NCBI RefSeq assembly: GCF_900112765.1
Contig: NZ_FOMZ01000007.1
Coordinates: 124,001-188,000, forward strand
Direction of reading: 5' to 3'
DNA: 64,000 nucleotides
Source of the DNA: Actinopolyspora alba
GTDB lineage: Bacteria; Actinomycetota; Actinomycetes; Mycobacteriales; Pseudonocardiaceae
A program made the position numbers and the translations under genes. The notes beneath the pieces were generated by a model. The model was not told the origin of the DNA. It worked only from the letters and a program-made list of their open reading frames with translations, and ran no database searches. This document shows positions 1-10,473 of the stretch, in pieces. The stretch's first letter is position 1. Every line of letters starts with the position of its first letter.

Positions 1-87
1 GCGGGCGACAACACGACGGGGAAAGCTCTACGAGTTCCTTCGGTCGATAGTTCGGACAAGTGCACGGCAGTCGCTGAGAGGTTCACG

Positions 88-2775
88 GTGGACGATTCCG
101 CGAGCGAACAGCAGCAGTGGGAACCGGAAGCCCACTACCCGCGCCACTGGGAGGCCGACGTCGTCCTCTCGGACGGCGGCACGGTTCATCTGCGGCCGAT
201 CCTGCCCGCCGACGCCGATCAACTCGTGGCATTCCACGGCAGGCTCAGCGATCGCACCCGTTACTACCGCTACTTCTCGCCTTATCCGCGGATGCCGCAG
301 CGCGACGTCGACCGCTTCAGCCGTGTGGACTACGTCAACCGGGTGGCGCTGGTGGCACTGCTCGGTGACGACATAGTCGCGGTGGGGCGCTTCGACCGGC
401 TGCGTGAACCGGAGGAGTCGGCCGAGGTGGCGTTCGTGGTGCAGGACGGGCACCAAGGCAGAGGGCTCGGATCGATCCTGCTCGAACACCTCGCTGCCGC
501 CGCGCGGGAGTGCGGTCTCAGCCGGTTCGTCGCCGAGGTCCTCGCCGAGAACTCCCAGATGGTCCGCGTTTTCCGTGATGCCGGTTACGAGGTCAAACGG
601 GCCATGGAGGAGGGCTTGGTCCACCTGGAGTTCCCGCTCGACCCGACCGAGGAGTCACTGGCGGTCGCACGCGCCAGGGAACAGGCCGCCGAAGCCCGCA
701 GCGTGCACAACCTGCTGCACCCGCGTTCGGTAGCGGTGATCGGCGCCTCCATCGCCCCGGACAAGATCGGCCACACCGTGCTGGCCAACCTGCTCGGGGC
801 CGATTCCGCCGCACCGATATACCCGGTCAATCCGGAGCACCGGGCGGTGCGGGGAGTGCGTTCCTACGCCTCGGTGCTCGACATTCCCGACGACATAGAC
901 CTGGCTGTGATCGCCATCCCCGCGGGCGGTGTCGCCGAGGTGCTGGACGCCTGCCTGACCAAGGGCGTCAAAGCGCTGCTGATCGTCAGCTCGGGTTTCA
1001 GCGAGGTCGGTCCCAGCGGTCGGGAGGCCGAGAGCAGCATGGTGCACCAGGCGCGGGTCTACGGTATGCGCGTGGTCGGCCCCAACGCGTTGGGTGTGGT
1101 CAACACCGACCCGGCCCAGCGGCTGAACGCCAGTCTGGCTCCGCGCCTGCCCGGGCGTGGCAGGACCGGGTTCTTCTGCCAGTCCGGGGCGCTGGGGGTG
1201 GCGATTCTGGCCGCGGCCACCGAGCGCGGCCTCGGGGTCTCCACGTTCGTCTCCGCGGGCAACCGTGCCGACCTTTCCGGCAACGACCTGCTGCAGTACT
1301 GGCAGACCGACACCGCCACCGACGTGGTGCTGCTGTACCTGGAGTCGTTCGGCAATCCGCGCAAGTTCGCTCGCCTGGCACGACGCCTGGGGCGCAGCAA
1401 ACCGATAATCGCGGTCAAGTCGGGACGTCACGCCGTGCGTGCGGGACTGGCCGCCACTTCGGTACGGATCGACGAGACCAGTGTGCAGGCGCTGTTCGAT
1501 CAGGCGGGCGTCATTCGGGTCGAGTCCGTGGCGCAGATGTTCGACGCCGCGCTGTTGTTGGCACACCAGCCACTGCCCGGTGGTGAGCGGGTGGCGATCG
1601 TGGGTAATTCGAGCGCGCTGGGGATGCTGGCCGCCGACGCCGCACTGGAGCAGGGGCTGCGTCCGGTCGTGGACCCGGTGGATGTCGGGGCCGCCGCCGG
1701 GCCCGAGGAGTTCGCCGCGGCGGTACGCTCCGCTGCCGAGAACAGCGAGGTGGACGCGTTGGTCACGGTGTTCGCCCCGCCCGTGGCCGTGCCGGGCACG
1801 GCTTACGCCAGGCAGCTGCGCACCGCGTTGCACGAGGCGGGAACGCTGCGGACCAAACCGGTGGTGAGCACCTTCCTCGCCGCAGAAGGAGTGCCGGACG
1901 AGCTGGCGGTTCCGGGACCGGACGGAACTCCGGGCCCCGGCTCGGTGCCCTCCTATCCCAGCCCGGAGCGGGCGGTGCTGGCGTTGGCCCGTGCCGTGCG
2001 GTACGCGAACTGGCGCGCCGCGCCGCAGGGTGAGCTCGTCCGTCCGGAAGGAGTCGACGTCGAACGGGCGCGCCGGTTGGTCGAGGAATGGACCGGCTCG
2101 GGGATCGGCAGGCTGTCCGACGAGCAGATGGTGCTGCTGCTGGAGTGCTACGGAATCGATGTGGTGGCGTTCCGACTGGTCACCGATGCCGATTCGGCGG
2201 TGGCAGCCGCCGAGGAGGTCGGGTTTCCCGTGGCGCTGAAGTCGGCCAGCGAACGACTTCGGCATCGTACGGATCTGGCCGGGGTACGCCTCGACCTCGG
2301 TGGGCCCGACGCGGTGCGAACCGCTTACCGGGACCTGTACGACCTTTCCGGAACGACCGAGCTCTACGTGCAGCGGATGGCCCCCAAGGGAACGTCGTGC
2401 GTGATACGGCTGATGGACGATCCCTCCTTCGGTACCCTCGTTTCCTTCGGCCTGGCCGGTCCCGCCAACGACCTCATCGGTGATCGTGCCTATCGGGCGG
2501 TGCCGCTGACCGACACCGACGTGGCGGAGCTGATCAGGGAGCCGCGCGCCGCGCCGATGCTCACCGGCTATCGCGGGGGCCAGGCGGCGGATCTCGACTC
2601 GATGGCGGACCTCGTGCTGCGGGTGGCCAGCCTGGCCGAGGATCTGCCCGAAGTGCGTGAGCTGGTGCTGGAGCCGGTGTTGGCCGCCCCGTCGGGTGCC
2701 TGGGTCACGGGTGCGGTGCTCGGGTTGGGGCCGACACCCGATTCTCCCGATTCCGGACCGCGCAGGCTCCGATGA
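88..2775 (+). CDS. GNAT acetyltransferase fused to an acyl-CoA synthetase (NDP-forming), Pat-like protein acetyltransferase
   Basis: This 895-residue protein probably acetylates lysines of metabolic enzymes with acetyl-CoA. Residues about 20-190 are a GNAT domain; the acetyl-CoA loop reads QGRGLG at 123-128. From about residue 205 (VAVIGAS) follows a CoA-binding and succinyl-CoA-ligase-like region, and from about 675 an ATP-grasp region. The phosphohistidine usually found in an SHTGAL context in active ADP-forming synthetases is not visible: the matching stretch near residues 452-460 reads AATSVRIDE. The synthetase half may therefore only sense ligand, as known for Salmonella Pat, whose domain order is reversed. 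The GTG start has a purine-rich GAGAG 7 bases upstream. Domain calls are firm; the substrate is inferred. Confidence 0.85.
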   Translation: MDDSASEQQQWEPEAHYPRHWEADVVLSDGGTVHLRPILPADADQLVAFHGRLSDRTRYYRYFSPYPRMPQRDVDRFSRVDYVNRVALVALLGDDIVAVGRFDRLREPEESAEVAFVVQDGHQGRGLGSILLEHLAAAARECGLSRFVAEVLAENSQMVRVFRDAGYEVKRAMEEGLVHLEFPLDPTEESLAVARAREQAAEARSVHNLLHPRSVAVIGASIAPDKIGHTVLANLLGADSAAPIYPVNPEHRAVRGVRSYASVLDIPDDIDLAVIAIPAGGVAEVLDACLTKGVKALLIVSSGFSEVGPSGREAESSMVHQARVYGMRVVGPNALGVVNTDPAQRLNASLAPRLPGRGRTGFFCQSGALGVAILAAATERGLGVSTFVSAGNRADLSGNDLLQYWQTDTATDVVLLYLESFGNPRKFARLARRLGRSKPIIAVKSGRHAVRAGLAATSVRIDETSVQALFDQAGVIRVESVAQMFDAALLLAHQPLPGGERVAIVGNSSALGMLAADAALEQGLRPVVDPVDVGAAAGPEEFAAAVRSAAENSEVDALVTVFAPPVAVPGTAYARQLRTALHEAGTLRTKPVVSTFLAAEGVPDELAVPGPDGTPGPGSVPSYPSPERAVLALARAVRYANWRAAPQGELVRPEGVDVERARRLVEEWTGSGIGRLSDEQMVLLLECYGIDVVAFRLVTDADSAVAAAEEVGFPVALKSASERLRHRTDLAGVRLDLGGPDAVRTAYRDLYDLSGTTELYVQRMAPKGTSCVIRLMDDPSFGTLVSFGLAGPANDLIGDRAYRAVPLTDTDVAELIREPRAAPMLTGYRGGQAADLDSMADLVLRVASLAEDLPEVRELVLEPVLAAPSGAWVTGAVLGLGPTPDSPDSGPRRLR

Positions 2776-3008
2776 ACCGCTTCCGAGTTGCTCACCCCGT
2801 GGCTCGGGACGTTCCCGAACCGTCGAGCACGCCGATGGTGAACGGGGCACGGGACGAACCGTTCCACGACAAGCGTCGAGGTCGTGCCCGGACCATCGGA
2901 TGTCGGTCGTGGGGCCGGGCCAACTCCTCGCGGCGGTTCGGTGTGTCGCGTTGTCGCCAATCCGACACGCGGCGCAACCGGCGAACGGGGTGGCCACGTC
3001 CAGGTGGT

Positions 3009-3506
3009 ATGAGACGACTGCCAACCCTGCTGGGTGCCGGTGTGATGCTGTTCGCGTTGACCGCCTGTGGTGAAGGGCGGTCCGATGTCGGGTTCGGTGC
3101 CCAGCCACCACCGCCGCCCTCCGAACAACAGCGGTCCAGGATCGCGCCCGACGACGGTGCGTCAGGACCCCCCGGACGGAAGCCGAAGGGCACCGAGGTT
3201 CCCGCCGAACAGGTCGATGCCTCCGCGTTGCCCGAGGGGTACCCCCGTGAGGTCTGGACCAGGAACTCGGGCAGGAAGCTCGTCGCGATCGGCCAGGAGG
3301 GCGGATGCGGCAGCGTGCGCGCCGAGGTGACCGGCCAGAGCGCTGAACGGGTGGAGCTGGTTCTCGTCGAGGAGAACCCGAATCCGTCCGGTCCGTGCAC
3401 CATGGATCTGCGCTATCCACCCGTGGTCGCCCCGATCGACGAACCCCTCGGCGACCGGACCGTGGTTCTCACCGAGCGGGAGGTCGACGTCCCGAGCGAC
3501 CAGTAG
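3009..3506 (+). CDS. Small secreted lipoprotein, unknown function
   Basis: A 165-residue protein with a lipoprotein signal: MRRLP, a hydrophobic stretch, then the lipobox LTAC with the acylated Cys at position 20. A proline-rich linker (PPPPPS) follows, then a globular part with cysteines at GGCGS and GPCTM that could form a disulfide. The open frame runs further upstream to 2772, but that extension is Arg-rich and unlike a protein N-terminus, so the ATG just before the signal peptide was chosen; AGGTGG lies immediately before it, which is unusually close. It is probably anchored outside the cytoplasmic membrane. I do not recognise the family. Confidence 0.7.
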   Translation: MRRLPTLLGAGVMLFALTACGEGRSDVGFGAQPPPPPSEQQRSRIAPDDGASGPPGRKPKGTEVPAEQVDASALPEGYPREVWTRNSGRKLVAIGQEGGCGSVRAEVTGQSAERVELVLVEENPNPSGPCTMDLRYPPVVAPIDEPLGDRTVVLTEREVDVPSDQ

Positions 3507-3737
3507 CGCTCGCGGGAGCCTCACCGAATACGAGGGCACCGCGCTCCGCTTCGCCGGATCACTCGTTCGCGGGGAATACGCGAGTCTTCGCAGGGGCACG
3601 CGAGTCACTGGGACAAGACTTCGTGCCTTCTCGGGACGAGTGAAGCCTTCAGGCCTGCCGGAGAACCTGCGATCCTGTCCATGATTACGTGCGCGGAAGG
3701 CTTCCGCGCACGGCTTGGAGGGAAAGGGCGCATTCCA

Positions 3738-4466
3738 ATGGCAGAGCGGAGCGATGGTGTTCCGAACGGACTGGTCAACTTTCGGGATCTGGGGGGACTG
3801 CCCGTCGAGGACGGGGTGACCACCAGTCCCGGTGTGCTGTTACGCAGTGATGCGCCTTATCACGGGGACCAGGATCCCCCGGAGGCTCCCCACTGGCCGC
3901 CCCGAGCGGTGATAGACCTTCGCGACACCGGTACGGAATCCGACGCGGTGCACCCGTTGGAAAACGTCAGCACGGTCCACCGGATCCCGCTGCTCGAAGG
4001 GCTGCGCGGGGAGTCGGGGCAGGACCCCTGGCTGACGTTGCCGGAGCTGTACGGCTACATCCTGGACTTCGCCGCGAAACCGCTGCTGGAGGTCTTCCGG
4101 ATCGCGGTGGAGACCGACGGTCCGGTGCTGGTGCACTGTGCCGCGGGCAAGGATCGCACCGGTGTGGCCTGCGCGATGCTGTTGCGTACGGCGGGAGTTC
4201 GCTACGACGCGGTGGTGGCCGACTACGTGCACACCGACCGCAACATGCGTCAGGTGCTGCGGCGGCTCCGGATAGAACCCGAACTACCCCCGGGAGTCGA
4301 CGAATCCGATGTCGACGAGTTCGTTTCCGCGCCGACACACGCCATCGAACACGCGCTCGAACGCCTGGAGTCGCACGAGGAGGGGGTGGCCGGCTGGCTG
4401 ATGCGGCACGGTGCCGCTCCCGAGGACATCCGACGTTGGCGAGAGCGGCTGCTGGGTCCGCGGTGA
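3738..4466 (+). CDS. Tyrosine-protein phosphatase (PtpB/IphP-like)
   Basis: A 242-residue phosphatase with the Cys-based P-loop HCAAGKDRTG; the His is residue 133 and the nucleophilic Cys 134. The N-terminal VNFRDLGG motif is typical of the IphP/PtpB-like group, which removes phosphate from phosphotyrosine and sometimes from phosphoserine/threonine or phosphoinositides. There is no signal peptide, although PtpB of M. tuberculosis is secreted by an unknown route. A strong ribosome-binding site (GGAGGGAAAGG, about 3717-3727) decides the ATG at 3738 over an in-frame ATG at 3681. It converges with sigB and shares a hairpin terminator with it. Confidence 0.88.
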   Translation: MAERSDGVPNGLVNFRDLGGLPVEDGVTTSPGVLLRSDAPYHGDQDPPEAPHWPPRAVIDLRDTGTESDAVHPLENVSTVHRIPLLEGLRGESGQDPWLTLPELYGYILDFAAKPLLEVFRIAVETDGPVLVHCAAGKDRTGVACAMLLRTAGVRYDAVVADYVHTDRNMRQVLRRLRIEPELPPGVDESDVDEFVSAPTHAIEHALERLESHEEGVAGWLMRHGAAPEDIRRWRERLLGPR

Positions 4467-4519
4467 CCTTCTCCGCCTGAAGGACCCGCTCCACGTGGAG
4501 TGCTTCCCGGGACGCCTTC

Positions 4520-4555
4520 GGGGCGCCGGGGTGAACGGGTTCACCCCGGCGCCCC
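4520..4555. terminator. Bidirectional hairpin terminator between the phosphatase and sigB
   Basis: A perfect 16-bp inverted repeat: GGGGCGCCGGGGTGAA at 4520-4535, a CGGG loop, and the complementary arm at 4540-4555. It lies between two convergent stop codons (4466 and 4573). No T-tract follows, as is common in high-GC actinobacteria. Confidence 0.75.
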
Positions 4556-4572
4556 GGCGTGCGAGTTCCGGC

Positions 4573-5508
4573 TCAGCTCGCGTAGGAGCGCAGCTTGTTC
4601 GCCCGGTCACCCTGCCGCAGCTTCGACATGACCTCACGCTCGATCTGGCGAACACGTTCCCGGGAGAGGCCGAACGCCTTGCCGATCTGGTCCAGCGTGC
4701 GCGGCTGACCGTCGTCCAGGCCGTAACGCATGCGGATCACCTGCTGCTCCCGACCTTCCAGCGTGTCCAGCACGCGACGCAGATCGTCCTGCAGGAACCC
4801 GGAGATCACGGCGTTCTCGGCATCGGCGCTCTCGGAGTCCTCGATGAAGTCCCCGAGCGGGGCGTCCTCCTCCGACCCGACAGGCATGTCCAGGCTGACC
4901 GGATCCTTGGAGTGATCCATGAGGTCGATCACCTTTTCCACCGACATGTCCGCCTCGCCGGCGATCTCCTCCTCGGTGGCCTCCCTGCCGAGCTTCTGGT
5001 GCAGGTCCCGCTTGATCCGGGCGAGTTTGTTGACCTGCTCCACCAGATGGACGGGTAGGCGGATCGTACGGCTCTGATCGGCCATGCCTCGTACCAAAAA
5101 AAAGCCCTTGGTGTAGTCGAACTTCTCGACCGCACGGATCAGGCCCAGGTTGCCCTCCTGGATCAGGTCCAGCAGTGGCATTCCACGCCCGGTGTAGCGC
5201 TTGGCCAGGCTCACCACCAACCGCAGGTTGGCTTCCATCAGGTGGTTCTTCGCGTCACGGCCGTCGCGCACGACCGTCTTGAGGTCGCTACGACGCTCCC
5301 TGGTCATGTCCTCCGAAGTGTCCAGCAGGTGCTTGGCGAACACTCCGGCCTCGATTCGCTTGGCGAGGTCCACCTCGTCCTGGGCGCTGAGCAGTGCGGT
5401 ACGCCCGATACCATTGAGGTAGACCCGCACCAGATCGGCCGATGGCCCCTGGTTGTCGAGGTCGGCCTCGTTGGTGACGTCCGGGGCTGTGGTCTGCGGG
5501 ACGGTCAT
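4573..5508 (-). CDS. sigB: Principal-like sigma factor SigB, with an anomalous deletion in region 2.3-2.4
   Basis: A 311-residue group-2 sigma-70 factor with region 1.2 (VRVYLNGIG), region 2 ([21 protein letters not shown]), region 3 ([13 protein letters not shown]) and region 4 ([20 protein letters not shown]). After K134-G135 the protein reads [10 protein letters not shown]. The family, including SigA in this window, reads [18 protein letters not shown] before R-G/A-MADQ, so 15 near-invariant residues are replaced by FLV (36 bases lost, frame kept) at an 8-base A/T run, 5096-5103. This is the segment that melts the promoter. The ATG at 5508 has GGGAGGT upstream; an in-frame extension to 5901 looks like noise. 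As written the protein should not open promoters: assembly error or pseudogene. Confidence 0.85.
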   Translation of the reverse strand: MTVPQTTAPDVTNEADLDNQGPSADLVRVYLNGIGRTALLSAQDEVDLAKRIEAGVFAKHLLDTSEDMTRERRSDLKTVVRDGRDAKNHLMEANLRLVVSLAKRYTGRGMPLLDLIQEGNLGLIRAVEKFDYTKGFFLVRGMADQSRTIRLPVHLVEQVNKLARIKRDLHQKLGREATEEEIAGEADMSVEKVIDLMDHSKDPVSLDMPVGSEEDAPLGDFIEDSESADAENAVISGFLQDDLRRVLDTLEGREQQVIRMRYGLDDGQPRTLDQIGKAFGLSRERVRQIEREVMSKLRQGDRANKLRSYAS

Positions 5509-6061
5509 AGAGCTACCTCCCTGACGGGCTGGTTGTCGGGTGCCGGGGTACCGGCACGCCACCGCGCCACACGAAGGACGGGTACGCTCGGTGTGGTGGT
5601 AATGATTCGTCCTTCTTCGGTATCGTCGGTGGCGGATGGTGCCGGTGGTTGAGTCGGTTCGGTTCTGGTTACTCGTCGGATCGACCGTGGGGTCGGATCG
5701 GCGGTACGAGATGTGGGGCTTCTCGTCTGGCTGATCGGAAGCGGCTGTTTCACGGCCTGTGGCATCTCGGTCGGCTGGTTCGCCGCCCTCCCGGCGGGTC
5801 CCACCTCCACCTGGGCGGTGGTTCGAGGGGTGGCCGGTGACCGGCTGTGGAACCGGTTCTCGGGCGTTGTGTTGTGGTCTGGTTACCCGGAAAACGCACA
5901 CGTTGCCGAAATCGTTCCCGGAATCGTCGGATGAGCGACGTCAGCGTCGTCACACTCGACGTGACCGGTGCCCGTGTGGGAGAAGATGCCAGGGGAGCGG
6001 CGGAAGGCGCGAGCGCGGTGCTCGACCGAGCTGCCCCTCGGCCTTCCGGACGAACCGTGCC
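5509..6061. other. Intergenic region upstream of sigB
   Basis: There is no convincing gene here. It must carry the sigB promoter and leader (minus strand) and the 3' end of the monooxygenase transcript. Open frames run through on both strands but lack start signals and look like Arg/Gly/Pro-rich high-GC noise. I could not identify a clear -35/-10 pair or an ECF-type GGAAC element. Confidence 0.5.
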
Positions 6062-7564
<1,503 letters not shown>

Positions 7565-7680
7565 CTATACGTTGAGAATGGCGGGGTGGACGCTCTACCT
7601 ACTCGATGTCTCCGGCCCCGCTCACGAGACGTGCGAGAGGTTCCACCGAGCGACCCACCAACCCGACCGGAAAACTTCAA

Positions 7681-8106
7681 TCAGGTCTCCACGAGCAGCG
7701 TGAACGGGCCGTCGTTGGTGCTCTCCACCGCCATTTCCGCTCCGAAGACACCTGTCGAGACGCGGGCACCCCGGTCGCGCAACCGCTCGACCACCGAGTC
7801 CACCAGCGGTTCGGCCTGTTCGGGTGCCGCCGCGGCGCTCCAGGACGGTCGCCGCCCCTTCCGAGTGCTCCCGTAGAGGGTGAACTGGCTGATCACCAAC
7901 AGCGGTGCGTCAGCGGTGGCGCAGGACTGCTCGTCCCGCAGCGCCCGCAGCTCGTGAAGCTTGCGCGCCATGACCTCCGCCTGCTCGGACGTGTCCGAGT
8001 GGGTCGCCGCCACCAGCACCAGCAGCCCCGGCTCGGTGATGCTTCCCGCCACCTCGCCGCCCACGCGCACCGTGGCTTCCGAGACTCGCGTCACCACCGC
8101 CCTCAT
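7681..8106 (-). CDS. dtd: D-aminoacyl-tRNA deacylase
   Basis: A 141-residue DTD, which hydrolyses D-aminoacyl-tRNA (and mischarged Gly-tRNA-Ala) to protect translation. Signature motifs are MRAVVTRVSEATV at the N-terminus, the active-site SQFTLYG, and a C-terminal Gly-cis-Pro loop reading NDGPFTLL, where NDGPVT is more usual. The start ATG overlaps the stop of the upstream methyltransferase gene by 4 bases (ATGA), so the two are translationally coupled. Confidence 0.93.
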   Translation of the reverse strand: MRAVVTRVSEATVRVGGEVAGSITEPGLLVLVAATHSDTSEQAEVMARKLHELRALRDEQSCATADAPLLVISQFTLYGSTRKGRRPSWSAAAAPEQAEPLVDSVVERLRDRGARVSTGVFGAEMAVESTNDGPFTLLVET

Positions 8107-9635
8107 CGCTGTGGCCCCCACTCGGCGGGCAGCAGCATGCCGTGCCGGATCAACTCACGCAGCACCGGTTCGGCCGAACGGGCCAGTTCAGCGGAATCGG
8201 CCCCGTGACCGACGGCGAGCAGCTCCAGCAGTTCGTCGGTGGCGAGCGCGCCCTGGCAGCCCGCGATCAGGTTGGCGCCGATCTCGTCGACCTCGTGCTG
8301 CCAGCCCGGCCCGTCGGTTCGGTGCAGCCGGTGCACGAAGGTGCTCCAGCCGTCCTGCTCGTGCGAGCTGACCTGCTCCAGCACCAGCCCCGGGGCGGTC
8401 ACCAACGGGCTGCGCAGCAGTTCCTCCCGGGTCGGGCGCTGCCGCAGCCACTCGATCCTGCGCAGCCACTCGTCGGCCTCGGCGCCGAGGGGATCGTCGA
8501 AAGCCTGCCTGAGGTCCTCGCACACCACCTCGCCGGGCTGTTGCCCCCGCGTGCGGCGCAGCGTGACGAAGCCGAAGCCGACGGCCGTGACACCGTTGGT
8601 CTCGAACCACTCCAGCCATTCGGCCGATTTGTTCCTGCCGGTTTCCGACCTCGGATCGATCCCGGCGTCACGCAGCCACGTGCCGACGTACAGCTCCGGC
8701 TCGGCCACGTCGCGCTGCACGAACCAGGCGTCCACGTCGGTGTGCCGCAGCCAGCCACCGACCCGTTCCCGCCAGTCCTCGTCCGCCAGGTGCAGCCACG
8801 AGGCGAGCACGTGTGCGGTGCCGCCCTCGTTGAGCAGTTCCGGAACCCTGCCGACCACGAGAGCGCTCGCGTCGTCGCCGGACAGTCCCGAGTCGCGATA
8901 GACGAAATCGGTTCGTGCGGGGCCGACCACGAACGGGGGGTTGCACACCACCTGGTCGAAGCGTCGCCCTGCCACGGGGTCGAACCAGTCGCCGTGGAGT
9001 GCCTCCACATCGATGCGGTTCAGTCGGAAGGTGGCCTTCGCGAGCGACAGCGCCCGCTCGGAGACGTCGGTGACCGTCACCCGTTCCGCGTGCGTGCCGG
9101 CGTGCAGCGCCTGCACGCCGCATCCCGTCCCCAGGTCGAGCAACGATCCCACCTGCCTGGTCGGGGTGGCGCGTACCAGACTCATCGAGGCGTGGCCGAC
9201 TCCGAGCACGTGCTCGCGGGAAACCGGCAGGTTCGAGGGACGCGTGTCCGCGTCCAGGTCGGAGATGATCCACCACGAGTTGCCCGTGGCGGCGTGCGGT
9301 CGGATGTCCAGTCCCGCACGTACCGAGTCACCGTCGTGCACGAGGACGCCTGCCGCGACGGCCTCTTCCACGGCCAGCGGGTGCAGTGCCTGTTCCGCCG
9401 CGGCCCGGTCGACCGGGTGCCCGAGCAGGAAGAGGCGGATGAGCGTGTTGAGCGCGCCCACTTCGGAGGTGGCCCGAATCGCCGGTTCGGGCTCCCCTCT
9501 TCCCAGGGCGGCGTGGGCCCGCGGCCCCAACGTGTCGACCACGCCGTCGGCCGTGTAGTTCGCGGCGAGCAACGCCTCGCGCAGCCGGTCGATGCGATCG
9601 TGCGATAGTTCGGGAGTCACGTCCTCGATCCTCAC
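8103..9635 (-). CDS. SAM-dependent methyltransferase with HemK-like NPPF motif
   Basis: A 510-residue protein of the actinobacterial class I methyltransferase family with an N-terminal helical domain (about 1-140, DUF7059-like). The Rossmann core has the SAM loop LLDLGTGCGVQ and the catalytic VCNPPFVV motif typical of N6-adenine, N5-glutamine or rRNA guanine methyltransferases. The C-terminal about 200 residues are family-specific. The GTG at 9635 is chosen because GGAGGA lies 9 bases upstream; the in-frame GTG at 9662 has nothing comparable. It is the first gene of a pair with dtd, which suggests a translation-related substrate, but the substrate is unknown. Confidence 0.8.
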   Translation of the reverse strand: MRIEDVTPELSHDRIDRLREALLAANYTADGVVDTLGPRAHAALGRGEPEPAIRATSEVGALNTLIRLFLLGHPVDRAAAEQALHPLAVEEAVAAGVLVHDGDSVRAGLDIRPHAATGNSWWIISDLDADTRPSNLPVSREHVLGVGHASMSLVRATPTRQVGSLLDLGTGCGVQALHAGTHAERVTVTDVSERALSLAKATFRLNRIDVEALHGDWFDPVAGRRFDQVVCNPPFVVGPARTDFVYRDSGLSGDDASALVVGRVPELLNEGGTAHVLASWLHLADEDWRERVGGWLRHTDVDAWFVQRDVAEPELYVGTWLRDAGIDPRSETGRNKSAEWLEWFETNGVTAVGFGFVTLRRTRGQQPGEVVCEDLRQAFDDPLGAEADEWLRRIEWLRQRPTREELLRSPLVTAPGLVLEQVSSHEQDGWSTFVHRLHRTDGPGWQHEVDEIGANLIAGCQGALATDELLELLAVGHGADSAELARSAEPVLRELIRHGMLLPAEWGPQR

Positions 9636-9790
9636 ACGTCGGTGTCCTCCGGATTCGGGCACACCCGTGATCCGGCGGCGTCGTCCGAGGTCGCCGGGCC
9701 CCGCGCTCGCCCGCGTCCCCCGGGACGAACAACGCCGGGGATGTGCGGTGGGACGGTCGAGTGGGACGATGTGAGTGTGGAGGTGGTGTC

Positions 9791-10117
9791 GTGAGTGGCT
9801 CCCAGCGTAATGACGACACCCCGGTGCTCATCACCGAGGCAGAGCCGTCGTACGACGATCAGCAAGCGGCCAGGCGCAAGAAGTACGCGCTGATGATGTC
9901 CTTGCGCATCCCATGTCTGGTGGCGGCCGTCATGGTTTACCCGATCTGGTGGCTGTCCCTGATCATCATCGCTGTCTCCATCCCGTTGCCCTGGATAGCG
10001 GTTTTGGTGGCCAATGACCGGCCTCCTCGCAAGACCGAGCACGTCAACCGGTACCACCGCGATTCCCGGAAGCGTGAACTGGAGGACGCGGAGCACCGGG
10101 TGATCGACGGCGGATGA
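9791..10117 (+). CDS. DUF3099 membrane protein
   Basis: A 108-residue protein with two closely spaced membrane segments (SLRIPCLVAAVMVYPIWWL and about LSLIIIAVSIPLPWIAVLVA) between polar ends; it matches the actinobacterial DUF3099 pattern, including the N-terminal PVLITEAEPSYDDQ. Function is unknown. The GTG at 9791 follows a strong GGAGGTGG. It diverges from the methyltransferase and lies 81 bases upstream of the DUF3039 gene, as in related actinobacteria near sigB. Confidence 0.8.
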   Translation: MSGSQRNDDTPVLITEAEPSYDDQQAARRKKYALMMSLRIPCLVAAVMVYPIWWLSLIIIAVSIPLPWIAVLVANDRPPRKTEHVNRYHRDSRKRELEDAEHRVIDGG

Positions 10118-10198
10118 CCGTGCCCCTCCGTGGCGGTTCCTCGGCTGAGCCGCTACCGGACGGCGTCGCGGTCCCACGTGGTGGGGCATCATGGTGTT

Positions 10199-10453
10199 AT
10201 GACTACGACTACTCTTCCGGAGACCGACACCCGGCCGGAGAACACCGAGCAGACCAGTGACGACCGGCCCGAGGTTTTTCACTACGTCCAGAAGGACAAG
10301 ATCGCCGAGAGTGCCGTGATGGGCAGTCACGTGGTGGCCCTGTGCGGCGAGGTGTTCCCGGTCACCAAATCGGCCAAGCCCGGCTCCCCGGTGTGCCCGG
10401 AGTGCAAGGAGATCTTCGAGGGGCTCCCGCCCGGTGGTGGCGACGACGAGTAG
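10199..10453 (+). CDS. DUF3039 family protein with CPEC zinc-binding motif
   Basis: An 84-residue protein. The conserved core YVQKDKI...GSHVVALCGEVFPVTK...PVCPECK identifies DUF3039, a small actinobacterial family of unknown function. The three cysteines (ALCG and CPEC) plus a His could hold one zinc. A Thr-rich disordered N-terminus precedes it. No good Shine-Dalgarno sequence is seen before the ATG, so it may be read from a short leader. It ends 20 bases before the convergent YihY gene. Confidence 0.82.
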   Translation: MTTTTLPETDTRPENTEQTSDDRPEVFHYVQKDKIAESAVMGSHVVALCGEVFPVTKSAKPGSPVCPECKEIFEGLPPGGGDDE

Positions 10454-10473
10454 AGCCGATCTCGTTCCGCGCC

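Noticed and set aside
655-3420. A 921-codon minus-strand open frame
   Set aside because: It lies opposite the GNAT/synthetase fusion, is Arg/His/Gly-rich without motif, and has no start signal; high-GC antisense open frame.
5509-5901. N-terminal extension of sigB
   Set aside because: In-frame but without start signal or family match; the ATG at 5508 has a strong ribosome-binding site.
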